From positions 124,001 through 188,000 of the forward strand of contig NZ_JAHHQJ010000002.1 in the NCBI RefSeq assembly GCF_020026455.1: a stretch of 64,000 nucleotides of DNA. The letters are read 5' to 3'. Of the stretch, positions 8,939-18,774 are shown in pieces. The first letter of the stretch is position 1; every line of letters begins with the position of its first letter. This DNA is from Alistipes sp. GTDB lineage: Bacteria > Bacteroidota > Bacteroidia > Bacteroidales > Rikenellaceae. The notes beneath the pieces were generated by a model. It searched no databases, had not been told where the DNA came from, and was given only the letters and a program-made list of their open reading frames with translations. Made by a program: the position numbers and the translations under genes.

Positions 8939-9418
8939 ATGAAAACAAACATATTATTTGTCTGCCTCGGCAACATCTGCCGCTCTCCGGCTGCCGAGGG
9001 CATCATGCGCCGCATCGTGGAAAACCGGAACCTGTCCGAAGCATTCGGGATCGATTCGGCGGGAACCTACGGGGGACACCGTGGCGAACTTCCCGACCCG
9101 CGCATGCGCAGTGCGGCCTCGCGCCGCGGCTATGCGCTCACACACCGCTCGCGGCAGGTCCGGGAGGAGGATTTCGACCGCTTCGACATGATCGTGGCGA
9201 TGGACGACATGAACTACGAGTCGCTCAACCGGCTGGCACCGTCGCCCGAGGCCGCGCGGAAGATTTTCCGCATGACGGAATTCTGCCGCCGCCATCCCGA
9301 CCGCACCTATGTGCCCGATCCCTACTACGAGGGGCACGAGGGCTTCGAACTGGTGCTCGACATGCTGGAAGACGGCTGCGGGGGCATTCTGGAATACCTC
9401 TCCGAAAGCGGAAAATAA
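8939..9418 (+). CDS. low-molecular-weight protein-tyrosine phosphatase
   Basis: 159 residues, the normal length for this family. The P-loop CLGNICRS (residues 9-16) supplies the nucleophile Cys9 and Arg15, and DPYYEG near residue 125 carries the general-acid Asp. It hydrolyses phosphotyrosine; in many bacteria such enzymes counter a tyrosine autokinase in capsule or exopolysaccharide export, but no kinase or export gene is next to it. An arsenate reductase of the same fold is less likely, since the ArsC-type extra Cys pair is not seen. The gene has its own promoter and appears monocistronic. Confidence 0.92.
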   Translation: MKTNILFVCLGNICRSPAAEGIMRRIVENRNLSEAFGIDSAGTYGGHRGELPDPRMRSAASRRGYALTHRSRQVREEDFDRFDMIVAMDDMNYESLNRLAPSPEAARKIFRMTEFCRRHPDRTYVPDPYYEGHEGFELVLDMLEDGCGGILEYLSESGK

Positions 9419-9421
9419 AAA

Positions 9422-9445
9422 GGTCTCCCCTTGACAAGGGAGACC
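9422..9445 (-). terminator. terminator downstream of the PorV/PorQ-like gene
   Basis: 8-bp stem (9422-9429 with 9438-9445). On the minus strand it is followed by TTTTTATTTTC, so it ends transcripts coming from the barrel gene at 9578. On the plus strand no U tract follows, although it lies 3 bases after the phosphatase stop. Confidence 0.65.
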
Positions 9446-9577
9446 CAGAGAATCTGTCCGGGGCCCGGCTCCGCATTCCGCGGCCGGGCCACGGCAAGTC
9501 CGACACCCGACAAGTCTGACATCCGGCAAGTTCTGCGCCCGATTGCGAAAAAACGCAAGCGGCCGGCCGGCTTCGCG

Positions 9578-10453
9578 TCAGAAGTCCAACCCGAAACTGA
9601 TGCTGTACGTGTTGCGCAGCAGCGAGTGCTTCTTGGCGAAGAGGTAGGCGAAATCGAGCCGCAGGTGGAGGATGCGCAGTCCCGCGCCGACGGTCCAGTA
9701 GCTCGGGTAGTAGTTGCGCCGCTCGCCGTAGTGGTAGCCGGTGCGCAGCTGCATGAGCTGCATCAGGTTGTACTCGACACCCAGCGACATCTGGAAACCG
9801 CGGACTGCAGAGGGGGAGAAATAGTAGCCCATGTCGGCCCCGACGGTGATTTCGTGCGCATCGGTGAGGAACGTGTCGAGGGCCGCTCCCACGGTGAAAT
9901 CCATCGGCAGGATGTATTCCGTATCGCGGAGATACCCGCCCAGGTTACCCAGCTTGGCGCCTGCGCGCAACGTCGAGTAGCTGCCGATGTTCTCCAGCGG
10001 CCGCTGCCATGCGGCGCTCAGATCCACCGAGAGGGCGTCGGCCGAGATGTCGGGACGCTTGAGGTGCATGTAGCGGCCCACGATGCCGATGGCCCACCCG
10101 TCGCCGATGCGGCGCGCATAGCCCAGATCGACGGCCATGTCGTTGTTGCCGTGTCCGCGGAGGAACTGCCGCCAGCCGGCCTGCACGAGGTTGATGTTGT
10201 CGAACCGGCAGAATCCCGACACGGCGTAATAGTCGAAGTTCCGCTGTCCGTAATAGGAGGATGAGATCTGCGAGGGCGTGTAGGAGAAGACGGCCGTCGC
10301 GGAGTTGTTGTAGATGGCGTGCGAACCGGAGAGGGTGGTCATCATCACGCCGCCCATGCCCAGCGACTTGGCGTCGGGACTGGGAAGCGTCGCTTCCTGG
10401 GCGTATGTCTGGAGTGCGGCCAGCGCCGCGAGCAAAATTGCGAATCGTTTCAT
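9578..10453 (-). CDS. PorV/PorQ family outer-membrane beta-barrel protein
   Basis: 291 residues with signal peptide MKRFAILLAALAALQTYAQ and many alternating amphipathic strands, ending SISFGLDF with a C-terminal Phe. The N-terminal mature part (PDAKSLGMGGVMMTT...AIYNNSAT) is the FadL-like opening typical of PorV/PorQ proteins, in which a conserved GMGG-type turn is followed by an Asn-Pro or Asn-Asn-Ser motif. PorV and PorQ are type IX secretion accessory barrels, but many paralogs in Bacteroidetes have no known link to secretion, so presence here does not prove a type IX system. It is transcribed alone from a promoter so close to the ATG that the mRNA should be leaderless. Confidence 0.8.
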   Translation of the reverse strand: MKRFAILLAALAALQTYAQEATLPSPDAKSLGMGGVMMTTLSGSHAIYNNSATAVFSYTPSQISSSYYGQRNFDYYAVSGFCRFDNINLVQAGWRQFLRGHGNNDMAVDLGYARRIGDGWAIGIVGRYMHLKRPDISADALSVDLSAAWQRPLENIGSYSTLRAGAKLGNLGGYLRDTEYILPMDFTVGAALDTFLTDAHEITVGADMGYYFSPSAVRGFQMSLGVEYNLMQLMQLRTGYHYGERRNYYPSYWTVGAGLRILHLRLDFAYLFAKKHSLLRNTYSISFGLDF

Positions 10454-10457
10454 GTTG

Positions 10458-10488
10458 CAAAGATACGAAAATGAGGGACGGAAGCAAA
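10458..10488 (-). promoter_or_regulatory. promoter abutting the start codon of the PorV/PorQ-like gene
   Basis: On the minus strand TTTG (10488-10485), 19 bases, TATCTTTG (10465-10458). Only CAAC separates the box from the ATG at 10453, so transcription should start at or within a few bases of the A of the start codon. Confidence 0.7.
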
Positions 10489-10621
10489 TCCGCTCCGCAG
10501 AATCCTGCCGGTCTCACGGCCGGCGACCTTCCGGGTGCGGCGCCACAACGCCAAAAGAGGAGGGACGGCCCGGGAATCCGGGGCATTCAGGGCGGCGGAA
10601 TTTTCCGCCCGTCCGAAAACA

Positions 10622-10656
10622 AAAGCGCCCGACCGAATGGCTCCGGCAGGCGCTTT
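10622..10656 (-). terminator. terminator of fabG
   Basis: AAAGCGCC (10622-10629) pairs with GGCGCTTT (10649-10656). On the minus strand the stem is followed by TTGTTTTCGG. It is 55 bases past the fabG stop. Confidence 0.65.
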
Positions 10657-10710
10657 CATCTTCAGCCGATGCGTCGACGGCATCGTTTTCCGCAACGTTC
10701 CGGTTGCCGG

Positions 10711-11457
10711 CTAACAGTTCATCGCACCGCAGCAGTGGATGACCTGTCCGCTGACATACGACGAAAGATCCGAGGCGAGGAAGAGCGCCACCTTGGCGAC
10801 ATCCTCCGGCGTGCCGCCGCGGCGCAGCGGAATCTGCTTGTACCAGCCCTCCTTCACCTCGTCGGGCAGCTTGTCGGTCATCTCGGTCATGATGAATCCC
10901 GGAGCGATGGCGTTGGCACGGATGCCGCGCGGGCCCATCTCCTTGGCGATGGATTTGGCCAATCCGATCATGCCGGCCTTCGAAGCCGAGTAGTTGCACT
11001 GTCCGGCGTTGCCGCTGACACCCACCACCGACGACATGTTGATGATCGAGCCGCTTTTCTGACGTGCCATGACCGGCACGACGGCGTGGATGAAGTTGAA
11101 CGCCGATTTGAGGTTCACCGTCAGCACGGCATCCCACTGAGCCTCGGACATGCGCATCATCAGTCCGTCCTTGGTGATTCCGGCGTTGTTCACGAGGATG
11201 TCGATACGCCCGAAATCCTTCATGATCTGGTCGATGACCGCATGCGTCTCCTCGAAGTTGGCTGCATTCGAGGCATATCCCTTGGCTTTCACGCCCAGTG
11301 CGGCGATTTCGGCTTCGGTAGCCTTGCCGTTCTCGTCGATTGCAAGGTCGGTGAATGCCACGTTGGCGCCCTCTTTGGCGAATTCGAGTGCTATGGCCTT
11401 GCCGATGCCGCGTGCGGCGCCGGTCACAACGGCCACTTTTCCATCCAGTAATTTCAT
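10711..11457 (-). CDS. fabG: 3-oxoacyl-[acyl-carrier-protein] reductase
   Basis: 248-residue short-chain dehydrogenase that reduces 3-oxoacyl-ACP with NADPH in fatty-acid elongation. The Rossmann motif TGAARGIG (12-19), NNAG (90-93), and the catalytic residues Asn115, Ser143, Tyr156 and Lys160 (YSASK) are all present. The start at 11457 gives the standard N-terminus MKLLDGKVAVVTG. The C-terminus ends in an unusual Cys-rich HCCGAMNC. The gene is divergent from glyA, with a TATATTTG box between them, and is followed by a terminator. No other fab gene is adjacent, so it is possible, though less likely, that it serves another SDR reaction. Confidence 0.93.
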   Translation of the reverse strand: MKLLDGKVAVVTGAARGIGKAIALEFAKEGANVAFTDLAIDENGKATEAEIAALGVKAKGYASNAANFEETHAVIDQIMKDFGRIDILVNNAGITKDGLMMRMSEAQWDAVLTVNLKSAFNFIHAVVPVMARQKSGSIINMSSVVGVSGNAGQCNYSASKAGMIGLAKSIAKEMGPRGIRANAIAPGFIMTEMTDKLPDEVKEGWYKQIPLRRGGTPEDVAKVALFLASDLSSYVSGQVIHCCGAMNC

Positions 11458-11502
11458 AATTCTCTTATCTTTTTTGTGGCAATATCTGCCAATTTTATAG
11501 GG

Positions 11503-11510
11503 CAAATATA
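11503..11510 (-). promoter_or_regulatory. -7 promoter box for fabG
   Basis: TATATTTG on the minus strand, 45 bases before the fabG ATG at 11457. The -33 element is not obvious. Confidence 0.55.
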
Positions 11511-11561
11511 GGAAAAATATCTTAATCGCCTGCCTGCGGAACGAATTTCGGCATTTTTCGC

Positions 11562-11569
11562 TATCTTTA
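11562..11569 (+). promoter_or_regulatory. -7 promoter box for glyA
   Basis: TATCTTTA, one base off the TANNTTTG consensus, 37 bases before the glyA ATG at 11607. Confidence 0.5.
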
Positions 11570-11606
11570 CCGTCTGTAAACAACATTCCAAAATCCATAC
11601 AACGAT

Positions 11607-12887
<1,281 letters not shown>

Positions 12888-12888
12888 G

Positions 12889-13569
12889 ATGAAAGACGTC
12901 ATCGACTTCTTGCGCCGGCTGCGAGAGGACAACACCCGGGAATGGTTCGACGCCCACCGCGCCGAATGGACCCGCGTGAAGGGAGAGTTCGCCGCTTTCA
13001 CCGAACGGCTGATCGAAGGCATCGCGTCGTTCGACCCCACGGTGCGCGGCCTGCGGGCGCAGGACTGCACCTACCGGATCGCCCGCGACACCCGATTTTC
13101 GCCCGACAAATCGCCCTACAAGACCCATATCGGGGCCTACATCGCACCGAAAGGCAAGAAATCGGGCTTCGCGGGATACTACTTCCACATCGAGCCCGGC
13201 AGCGGCTCGGGGGAGTGCCGCAACCTGCTTTCGGCCGGCGCCGTGTGCCTCGGGCCGACGGAGTTGCGGTCGATCCGCGAGGAGGTGCTCGACAACGGCG
13301 CACAGATCGAGGCGGCGATCCGGGAGGCCCAAGGGTTCCGGCTCTGCCGCAACAACAGCCTCAAGCGGGTACCGACGGGATTCCCGGCCGACAGCCCCCA
13401 TGTCGGGCTGCTGAAGCTGAAGGAATTCTTCCTCGAGCAACCCGTCTCCGAGGAGTTCCTGCTCGCCCCCGACCTGCTGGACCACACCGTCGAGGAGTTC
13501 CGCCGCACGCAGCCGTTCATCGACATTCTGAACCGCGCGATTCGCTACGCCCACGAGGAGATGCAGTGA
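12889..13569 (+). CDS. DUF2461 (TIGR02453) family protein
   Basis: 226 residues. The opening FLRRLREDNTREWFDAHR is the signature of the TIGR02453/DUF2461 family, followed by RIARDTRFSPDKSPYKTHIG and GYYFHIEPGSGSG. These proteins occur in many bacteria and fungi and have no established biochemical activity. The ATG is one base after the glyA stop (TAAGATG), which suggests translational coupling, though no functional link with serine/glycine metabolism is known. Followed directly by the remains of a hydrolase gene. Confidence 0.85.
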   Translation: MKDVIDFLRRLREDNTREWFDAHRAEWTRVKGEFAAFTERLIEGIASFDPTVRGLRAQDCTYRIARDTRFSPDKSPYKTHIGAYIAPKGKKSGFAGYYFHIEPGSGSGECRNLLSAGAVCLGPTELRSIREEVLDNGAQIEAAIREAQGFRLCRNNSLKRVPTGFPADSPHVGLLKLKEFFLEQPVSEEFLLAPDLLDHTVEEFRRTQPFIDILNRAIRYAHEEMQ

Positions 13570-14224
13570 GACAAGAAGCCGGCCAGCTCGACGAGGTGCA
13601 TTCCACCCAGGCGCAGGAGACAACGCTCTCGATGGCGACGGAAAACCTCTACGATTCAAGGGCCCATGCCTACCGACACATGGCGGATGACGCCCCGTCG
13701 CGAATCGTGACGTGCGGGTCGAGTGCTGGGGCCGTCACGGTACCGATGGGCGAGTAGCGGCTTTGCAACGGGCCTCCGCTGGCGGTCGAGAAGTTTATGC
13801 AAAACTTTAACTACGCCGGAGTAATCGACTATGCAGAAGCCGTTTGCGACACACAGGGCATTCTTCGCCGGGCTTGCAATCCCGCGCCGATGCCGCTTTA
13901 CCACGGCGATGCCGACCGCAACCTAACCTACGGTACGATCGGCGTCGACGGGGTTTGGATGTTCGGCTCGAAAAGCATTGCCGACGACCTCGCGCGCCGC
14001 AAGATGCCGCACGGTTCCGCTCCGTCACCGAGACCAACCATTCGATGGCGTGGCGGCCGATGGGCGAGAACTGCGGCCTGATCGACTCGGTCCTCGAAAA
14101 ACGGGTCTTCAAGCGGTAGCGGCTGGCGATCGGCACGCGCATCACGCCGCTTGATGCACCCGCAGCAGCGAAAGACTTCGGAATTTCCGACTATATCGAC
14201 GCCAACTACGGGCCTCAGGATTAG
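13570..14224 (+). pseudogene. decayed alpha/beta-hydrolase (esterase-like) gene
   Basis: Three pieces of protein similarity follow each other in order. The first (about 13570-13757) includes SRIVTCGSSAGAV, a nucleophile-elbow GxSxG, and ends at a TAG at 13755. The same frame then resumes (13758 to about 14010) with FNYAGVIDYAEAVCDTQG and PLYHGDADRNLTYG, the region of the acid residue. After a frame change near 14010 the sequence continues with SVTETNHSMAWRPMGEN (the catalytic His region), a TAG at 14117, and a tail ending DYIDANYGPQD at 14222. The 5' part of the gene is absent. Two in-frame stops, a frameshift and a missing N-terminus make it non-functional. The sub-family is inferred from these motifs only. 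Confidence 0.75.
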
Positions 14225-14255
14225 AATATCGGATTTAGGCGCCCGCCGCAGATGC

Positions 14256-14290
14256 AAAATCCGCAGCCTCCCTCAGGGGCTGCGGATTTT
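14256..14290 (+). terminator. terminator after the hydrolase pseudogene
   Basis: Perfect 13-bp arms (14256-14268 and 14278-14290), 9-base loop, ending in TTTT. It begins 32 bases after the pseudogene stop and seems intact although the gene is not. Confidence 0.75.
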
Positions 14291-14330
14291 CGTTTGCCAT
14301 GCGGCGTATGGTCACTTCACCGTCACCAGC

Positions 14331-14476
14331 TTGGCGGGAGGAGGCTTCGCCACCTCTGCCGGCGACTTGGTCCTGTTGCGGGTCGGCGGCCACCACCATC
14401 CCCGAATTTGGCGGGACGACGGGCAACAGCCGCCTCCGCCAGCGACTTGGTCCTGTTGCGGATCGGCAGCCGCTGC
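14331..14476. repeat. imperfect tandem duplication of about 80 bp
   Basis: GCGACTTGGTCCTGTTGCGG occurs at 14362-14381 and again at 14442-14461; a preceding TTGGCGGGA occurs at 14331 and 14408; CGGCGGCC and CGGCAGCC follow each copy. So two diverged units of about 77-80 bp fill most of the spacer between the terminator at 14290 and the convergent peptidase gene ending at 14541. No gene is seen in this space. Confidence 0.65.
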
Positions 14477-14540
14477 GGCAGACCGTAGACAATGTAGCGG
14501 CAGGAGCCGCACGGCGAATTCCAGACACTCGCCGTTGGCG

Positions 14541-15908
14541 CTATTCTGACTCTGCGAAATATTTGTAGAACAGCGGAATGGTCTCCACCCCCTTGTCGAA
14601 CTGCTCGAGTCCGTAACTCTCGTTGGGCGAGTGGATGGCATCCTCGGCCAGTCCGAAGCCGATCAGCAGCGACTTGATGCCCAGAATCGACTCGAATCCG
14701 CTGATGATCGGAATCGATCCGCCCGAATAAAAGGGTAGCGGCTTCTTGCCGAAAGTCGCCTCGACGGCCTTTTCGGCTGCCTTGTAGGCCGGCATGTCGG
14801 TCGGTGCGACGTATGGCATGCCGCCGTGGAGCGATTTCACCACGACCGTCACGCTCTCGGGTGCCATGGCGCGGAAATGCTTTTCGAAAAGCTCCGAGAT
14901 CTTGCGGTAGTCCTGATTCGGCACCAGGCGCATCGAAATCTTGGCCGAAGCCTTCGACGGAATGACCGTCTTGGTTCCCTCGCCCGTGTAGCCGCCCCAG
15001 ATGCCGTTGACGTCAAGCGACGGGCGGACGCCCGTACGTTCTAGCGTCGTATAGCCCGCTTCACCTTCCACATCGCCGATTTTCAACGACTTCTTGTAAT
15101 CCTCGAGGTTGAACGGCGCCTTGTTGAACGCCTCGCGCTCGGCGGGGGTCAACTCTCGCACATCGTCGTAGAACCCGGGGATCGTCACGCGGCCGTTCTC
15201 GTCGACGAGTCCCGTCACCAGCCGCGCCAGCACGTTGGCCGGGTTGGCCACCGCGCCGCCGAACAGCCCCGAATGCAGGTCCTTGTCCGGTCCCGTCACC
15301 TCGACCTCCATATAGGCCAGTCCGCGCAGTCCGCAGGTGATCGACGGTGTCTGCATCGAGATCATCGACGTGTCCGACACCAATATAATATCGGCCTTGA
15401 GCATCTCCCTGTTCTGCTCGCAGAAACCGTAGAGGCTCGGCGAACCGATCTCCTCCTCGCCTTCGAGCATGAATTTCACGTTGCAGGGCAGCGAATCGGT
15501 GGCGCACATCGCTTCGAACGCCTTGGCGTGCATCCACAGCTGGCCCTTGTCGTCGTCGGCACCGCGGCCCCAGACGCGGCCGTCGCGGATGACCGGCTCG
15601 AAGGGCTCCGTGCGCCACTCGTCGCGCGGATCCACGGGCATCACGTCGTAGTGGCCGTAGACCAGCACGGTTTTGGCCTTGGGATCGACGATCTTCTCGG
15701 CATAAACCACCGGATTGCCCTCCGTGGGCAGCACGTCGGCACGGTCGGCCCCAGCTTTCGCGAGTGCCGCCGCGAGAAATTCGGCGCAACGCTGCATATC
15801 GGGCCCGTGTTCGGACTGGGCACTGATCGACGGGATCCGGAGAAGGTCAAACAACTCGCTGATAAAGCGATCCTTATTCTCCTTTATATAAACCTTTGCT
15901 TTATCCAT
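14541..15908 (-). CDS. M20 family metallopeptidase (dipeptidase/carboxypeptidase-like)
   Basis: 455-residue zinc peptidase. His86 and Asp88 (GHYDVMP), the bridging Asp119 (GADDDKG) and the Glu pair within EGEEEIGSP (from 149) form the two-metal site of M20 enzymes; a dimerisation (lid) domain of about 110 residues interrupts the catalytic domain near residues 200-310. No signal peptide, so it probably acts in the cytosol on di- or oligopeptides. Length and motifs fit the carnosinase-like M20 dipeptidases more than DapE or ArgE. It follows the NlpE-like gene by one base and is probably the last gene of a glmM-nlpE-peptidase run. Confidence 0.88.
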   Translation of the reverse strand: MDKAKVYIKENKDRFISELFDLLRIPSISAQSEHGPDMQRCAEFLAAALAKAGADRADVLPTEGNPVVYAEKIVDPKAKTVLVYGHYDVMPVDPRDEWRTEPFEPVIRDGRVWGRGADDDKGQLWMHAKAFEAMCATDSLPCNVKFMLEGEEEIGSPSLYGFCEQNREMLKADIILVSDTSMISMQTPSITCGLRGLAYMEVEVTGPDKDLHSGLFGGAVANPANVLARLVTGLVDENGRVTIPGFYDDVRELTPAEREAFNKAPFNLEDYKKSLKIGDVEGEAGYTTLERTGVRPSLDVNGIWGGYTGEGTKTVIPSKASAKISMRLVPNQDYRKISELFEKHFRAMAPESVTVVVKSLHGGMPYVAPTDMPAYKAAEKAVEATFGKKPLPFYSGGSIPIISGFESILGIKSLLIGFGLAEDAIHSPNESYGLEQFDKGVETIPLFYKYFAESE

Positions 15909-15909
15909 G

Positions 15910-16356
15910 TTATTCGGAGATTTTTTGCAGTACGTAATTCGCTGCCAGCTCGCCCGTCACAGGTTGTTTTTCGGCGTCGAGACGGCGCAGACTGTTCTCC
16001 TCGATCTTGTAATATTGAGGCTGTCCGCCGTCCGAGGGCGCCAGTTCCACCAGACCCTCCGCAACAGAGAAGGTGCCCTTCCCGTCGCTGTCCGAGTCGC
16101 GGTCGATGTATTTCAGATGCAGGGTATAGGACCCGTCGGAAGCGAGCGTCAGCGTCGTCTCGATTCCCGGGCAGTCGGCTGCGGGCAGCGTGCCTTTGTA
16201 GGTTCCCAGGTAGTCGGGCAAATTCTCCGCGACTTGCTTGTCCGAAGCCGCGGCCGTTGTCTGCTGCGTTTCGGCTGTCGCCGTCTTCTTTTGTGCGTTT
16301 CCGCCGCAGGAGACCATTGCAAGGGCTGCGGCCAGGATCAAAAAGTTGGTTTTCAT
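15910..16356 (-). CDS. NlpE-like outer-membrane lipoprotein
   Basis: 148 residues from ATG 16356. The signal ends in lipobox MVSC (Cys17). The mature region has YLGTYKGTLPAADCPGIETTLTL, which matches the NlpE N-terminal domain of enteric bacteria, a lipoprotein that signals surface attachment and folding stress. In NlpE this motif normally has a CxxC pair (CADC); here the first Cys is Ala, so the redox pair is incomplete. The Cpx partners of NlpE are not known in Bacteroidetes, so the role here is open. It lies 4 bases after glmM and one base before the peptidase, all on the same strand. Confidence 0.75.
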   Translation of the reverse strand: MKTNFLILAAALAMVSCGGNAQKKTATAETQQTTAAASDKQVAENLPDYLGTYKGTLPAADCPGIETTLTLASDGSYTLHLKYIDRDSDSDGKGTFSVAEGLVELAPSDGGQPQYYKIEENSLRRLDAEKQPVTGELAANYVLQKISE

Positions 16357-16360
16357 CGTT

Positions 16361-17749
16361 TTAAATGTTAGCGATTTTCTTGATTTCAGCAATGAAGCGC
16401 TGCGCCAGCGCATCGGCCTCGTCCATCGACTTCGCCTCGGTGTAGACGCGGATGATCGGCTCGGTGTTCGACTTGCGCAGGTGCACCCAGTTTTCCGCAA
16501 AGTCGATCTTGACACCGTCGATATCATTCACGTTCTCATCGGCATAAGCCGCCTTTACCTCACGCAGTACTTTATCCACGTCGATGGCGGGCGTCAGCTC
16601 GATTTTGTTCTTCGAGGCGTAGTAGGAAGGGTAGGTGGCGCGCAGCTGGGTCATCGTCATGCCCTTCTTTGCCAGCCACGTCAGGAAGAGCGCCGTGCCC
16701 ACCAGCGCGTCGCGGCCGTAATGCAACTCGGGGTAGATCACTCCGCCGTTGCCTTCGCCGCCGATCACTGCGCCGACCTCCTTCATCTTCGCCACGACGT
16801 TGACCTCACCGACCGCCGAGGCGTAATACTTGCCCCCGTGGCGCTCCGTGACATCGCGCAGGGCACGTGACGAGGAGAGGTTCGAAACCGTATTGCCGGG
16901 TTTTTCGGTCAGGATATAGTCCGCGACGGCCACCAGCGTGTACTCCTCGACGAACATCGAGCCGTCCTCCGAGACGAACGCCAGGCGGTCGACATCCGGG
17001 TCGACGACGATACCCAGGTCGGCCTTCTCGCGAACGATGACCTCCGAAATCCGGGTGAGGTTCTGCGGCAGCGGCTCGGGGTTGTGGGCAAATTCGCCCG
17101 TGGGTTCGCAGTTCAGCTCCACGACCTCGCAGCCCAACTCGCGCAGCAGTTTCGGCATCACGATGCCGCCCACCGAATTCACGGCGTCGACGACGACCTT
17201 GAAACGACGCCCGCGCACCGCTTCGCGATCCACAAGCGGCAGCTCCAGCACGCGGCGGATATGCTCGTCGTTGAAATCCTCGCGCGACAGCACGCGGCCG
17301 ATGGCGTCGATCTCGGGATAGTCGTAGTCCGCCTCCTCGGACATGGCCAGGACCTGCTTGCCCTCGGCGTCGTTCAGAAATTCGCCGTCGGAGTTGAGCA
17401 ACTTCAGGGCATTCCACTGGCGGGGGTTGTGCGAGGCGGTGATGATGATGCCGCCGTCGGCCTTCTTGCCGATCACGGCCATCTCGGTCCCGGGGGTGGT
17501 GCACAGCCCGACGTTGATGACATCCGCGCCGCAGGCCAGCAGGGTCCCTTCCACGAGGTTCGAGACCATTTCGCCCGAAATACGGGCGTCGCGTCCTACG
17601 ACGATGGTAAGTTTTTTGCCCGGAGAGCGGCGGGCGATCAGGCGCACATAGGCCGCGGTGAATTTTACGACGTCGGGAGGCGTCAAGTTCTCGCCCGCAC
17701 GTCCGCCGATCGTGCCGCGGATGCCCGAAATGGATTTGATGAGTGTCAT
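16361..17749 (-). CDS. glmM: phosphoglucosamine mutase / phosphohexomutase
   Basis: 462-residue alpha-D-phosphohexomutase. The phosphoserine loop TASHNP (104-109, Ser106) and metal loop DPDVDR are complete, and the C-terminal RKSNTEPIIRVYTEA is the phosphate-binding loop. It should convert glucosamine-6-phosphate to glucosamine-1-phosphate on the way to UDP-GlcNAc; Bacteroidetes members of this clade are usually annotated glmM, but phosphomannomutase/phosphoglucomutase activity cannot be excluded from sequence alone. The sequence ISGIRGTIGG at the start is a normal N-terminus. First gene of a leftward run with the NlpE-like lipoprotein and the M20 peptidase. Confidence 0.88.
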   Translation of the reverse strand: MTLIKSISGIRGTIGGRAGENLTPPDVVKFTAAYVRLIARRSPGKKLTIVVGRDARISGEMVSNLVEGTLLACGADVINVGLCTTPGTEMAVIGKKADGGIIITASHNPRQWNALKLLNSDGEFLNDAEGKQVLAMSEEADYDYPEIDAIGRVLSREDFNDEHIRRVLELPLVDREAVRGRRFKVVVDAVNSVGGIVMPKLLRELGCEVVELNCEPTGEFAHNPEPLPQNLTRISEVIVREKADLGIVVDPDVDRLAFVSEDGSMFVEEYTLVAVADYILTEKPGNTVSNLSSSRALRDVTERHGGKYYASAVGEVNVVAKMKEVGAVIGGEGNGGVIYPELHYGRDALVGTALFLTWLAKKGMTMTQLRATYPSYYASKNKIELTPAIDVDKVLREVKAAYADENVNDIDGVKIDFAENWVHLRKSNTEPIIRVYTEAKSMDEADALAQRFIAEIKKIANI

Positions 17750-17863
17750 GTCTTATTCGGTTTTACGTATACTTATATTTATGAAAAATTCACTTCGAAG
17801 TTTTGATATTCGAGGTAAATATATTACTTTTATGCCAATTATGGAAATTTAAAAACGACAATT

Positions 17864-18742
17864 ATGAGAACCATTCCCGCTTCCGAATTGATTATCAACG
17901 ACGACGGTTCGATTTTTCACCTGCACCTGCACCCCGAGCAGCTGGCCGACACGGTGATCCTGGTCGGCGACCCGGGCCGCGTGGCCCTCGTAGCTGGATT
18001 TTTCGACTCGACAGAGTGCGAGGTTTCGAACCGCGAATTCAAGACCGTGACGGGCTGCTATAAAGGAAAACGCATGACCGTCCTCTCGACCGGCATCGGC
18101 ATCGGCAACATCGACATCTGCGTCACGGAGCTGGACGCGCTGGCCAACGTCGATTTCGCCACACGCCAAGAGAAGACCCAAAAGAGGCAGCTCACGCTGG
18201 TGCGCCTCGGCACTTCGGGCGCCATTCAGCCCGACATCAAGGTGGGCGAATTCGTCTTCTCGCGCACCTCGTGCGGCTTCGACGGCCTGTTGAGCTACTA
18301 CAAGGGCCGCGACGCGGTCTGCGACCTGGGGCTCGAAGAGGCATTCGTGAAACACACGGGCTGGTATGAGAAGATGCCGCGCCCCTATTTCATCGACGCC
18401 GACAAGACCCTGTTCGACCATTTCCGCGACGTCACCCGCGAGGGCATCACCATCGCCGCACCGGGATTCTACGCCCCGCAGGGCCGCTGGGTGCGGCTCG
18501 AACCGCACGACGCCCGGCTGAACGAGAAGATCGAGTCGTTCGACTACGAAGGACGCCGCATCACCAACTTCGAGATGGAGGGATCGGCTCTGGCCGGGCT
18601 CGCAGCCCTGATGGGCCACCGCGCCGCCACGATCTGCACGATCATCGCCCAGCGCATCGCACAGGACGTGAACACCGACTACAAGCCCTTCGTGCGGAAG
18701 ATGATCGAGACGGCCCTCGACAAACTGGCTATTTTAGAGTAA
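17864..18742 (+). CDS. udp: nucleoside phosphorylase, uridine phosphorylase-like
   Basis: 292 residues of the PNP/UDP family, which split nucleosides with phosphate into base and ribose-1-phosphate. VILVGDPGRV holds the phosphate-binding Arg region, and TNFEMEGSALAGLAALMGHRA holds the sugar-binding Met-Glu motif; LSTGIGIGNIDICVTEL is typical of uridine phosphorylases. Divergent from glmM; a TTTG at 17802 and a poor TTACTTTT box at 17824 are the best promoter candidates. dnaN starts 32 bases downstream, so it may be part of the same transcript. The base specificity is inferred from overall resemblance. Confidence 0.82.
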   Translation: MRTIPASELIINDDGSIFHLHLHPEQLADTVILVGDPGRVALVAGFFDSTECEVSNREFKTVTGCYKGKRMTVLSTGIGIGNIDICVTELDALANVDFATRQEKTQKRQLTLVRLGTSGAIQPDIKVGEFVFSRTSCGFDGLLSYYKGRDAVCDLGLEEAFVKHTGWYEKMPRPYFIDADKTLFDHFRDVTREGITIAAPGFYAPQGRWVRLEPHDARLNEKIESFDYEGRRITNFEMEGSALAGLAALMGHRAATICTIIAQRIAQDVNTDYKPFVRKMIETALDKLAILE

Positions 18743-18774
18743 GAAAACATAAACAGACAAAACAGAAACAAGGT

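Noticed and set aside
9422..9445. Terminator for the phosphatase on the plus strand
   Set aside because: No U tract on that strand; the T tract is on the minus strand.
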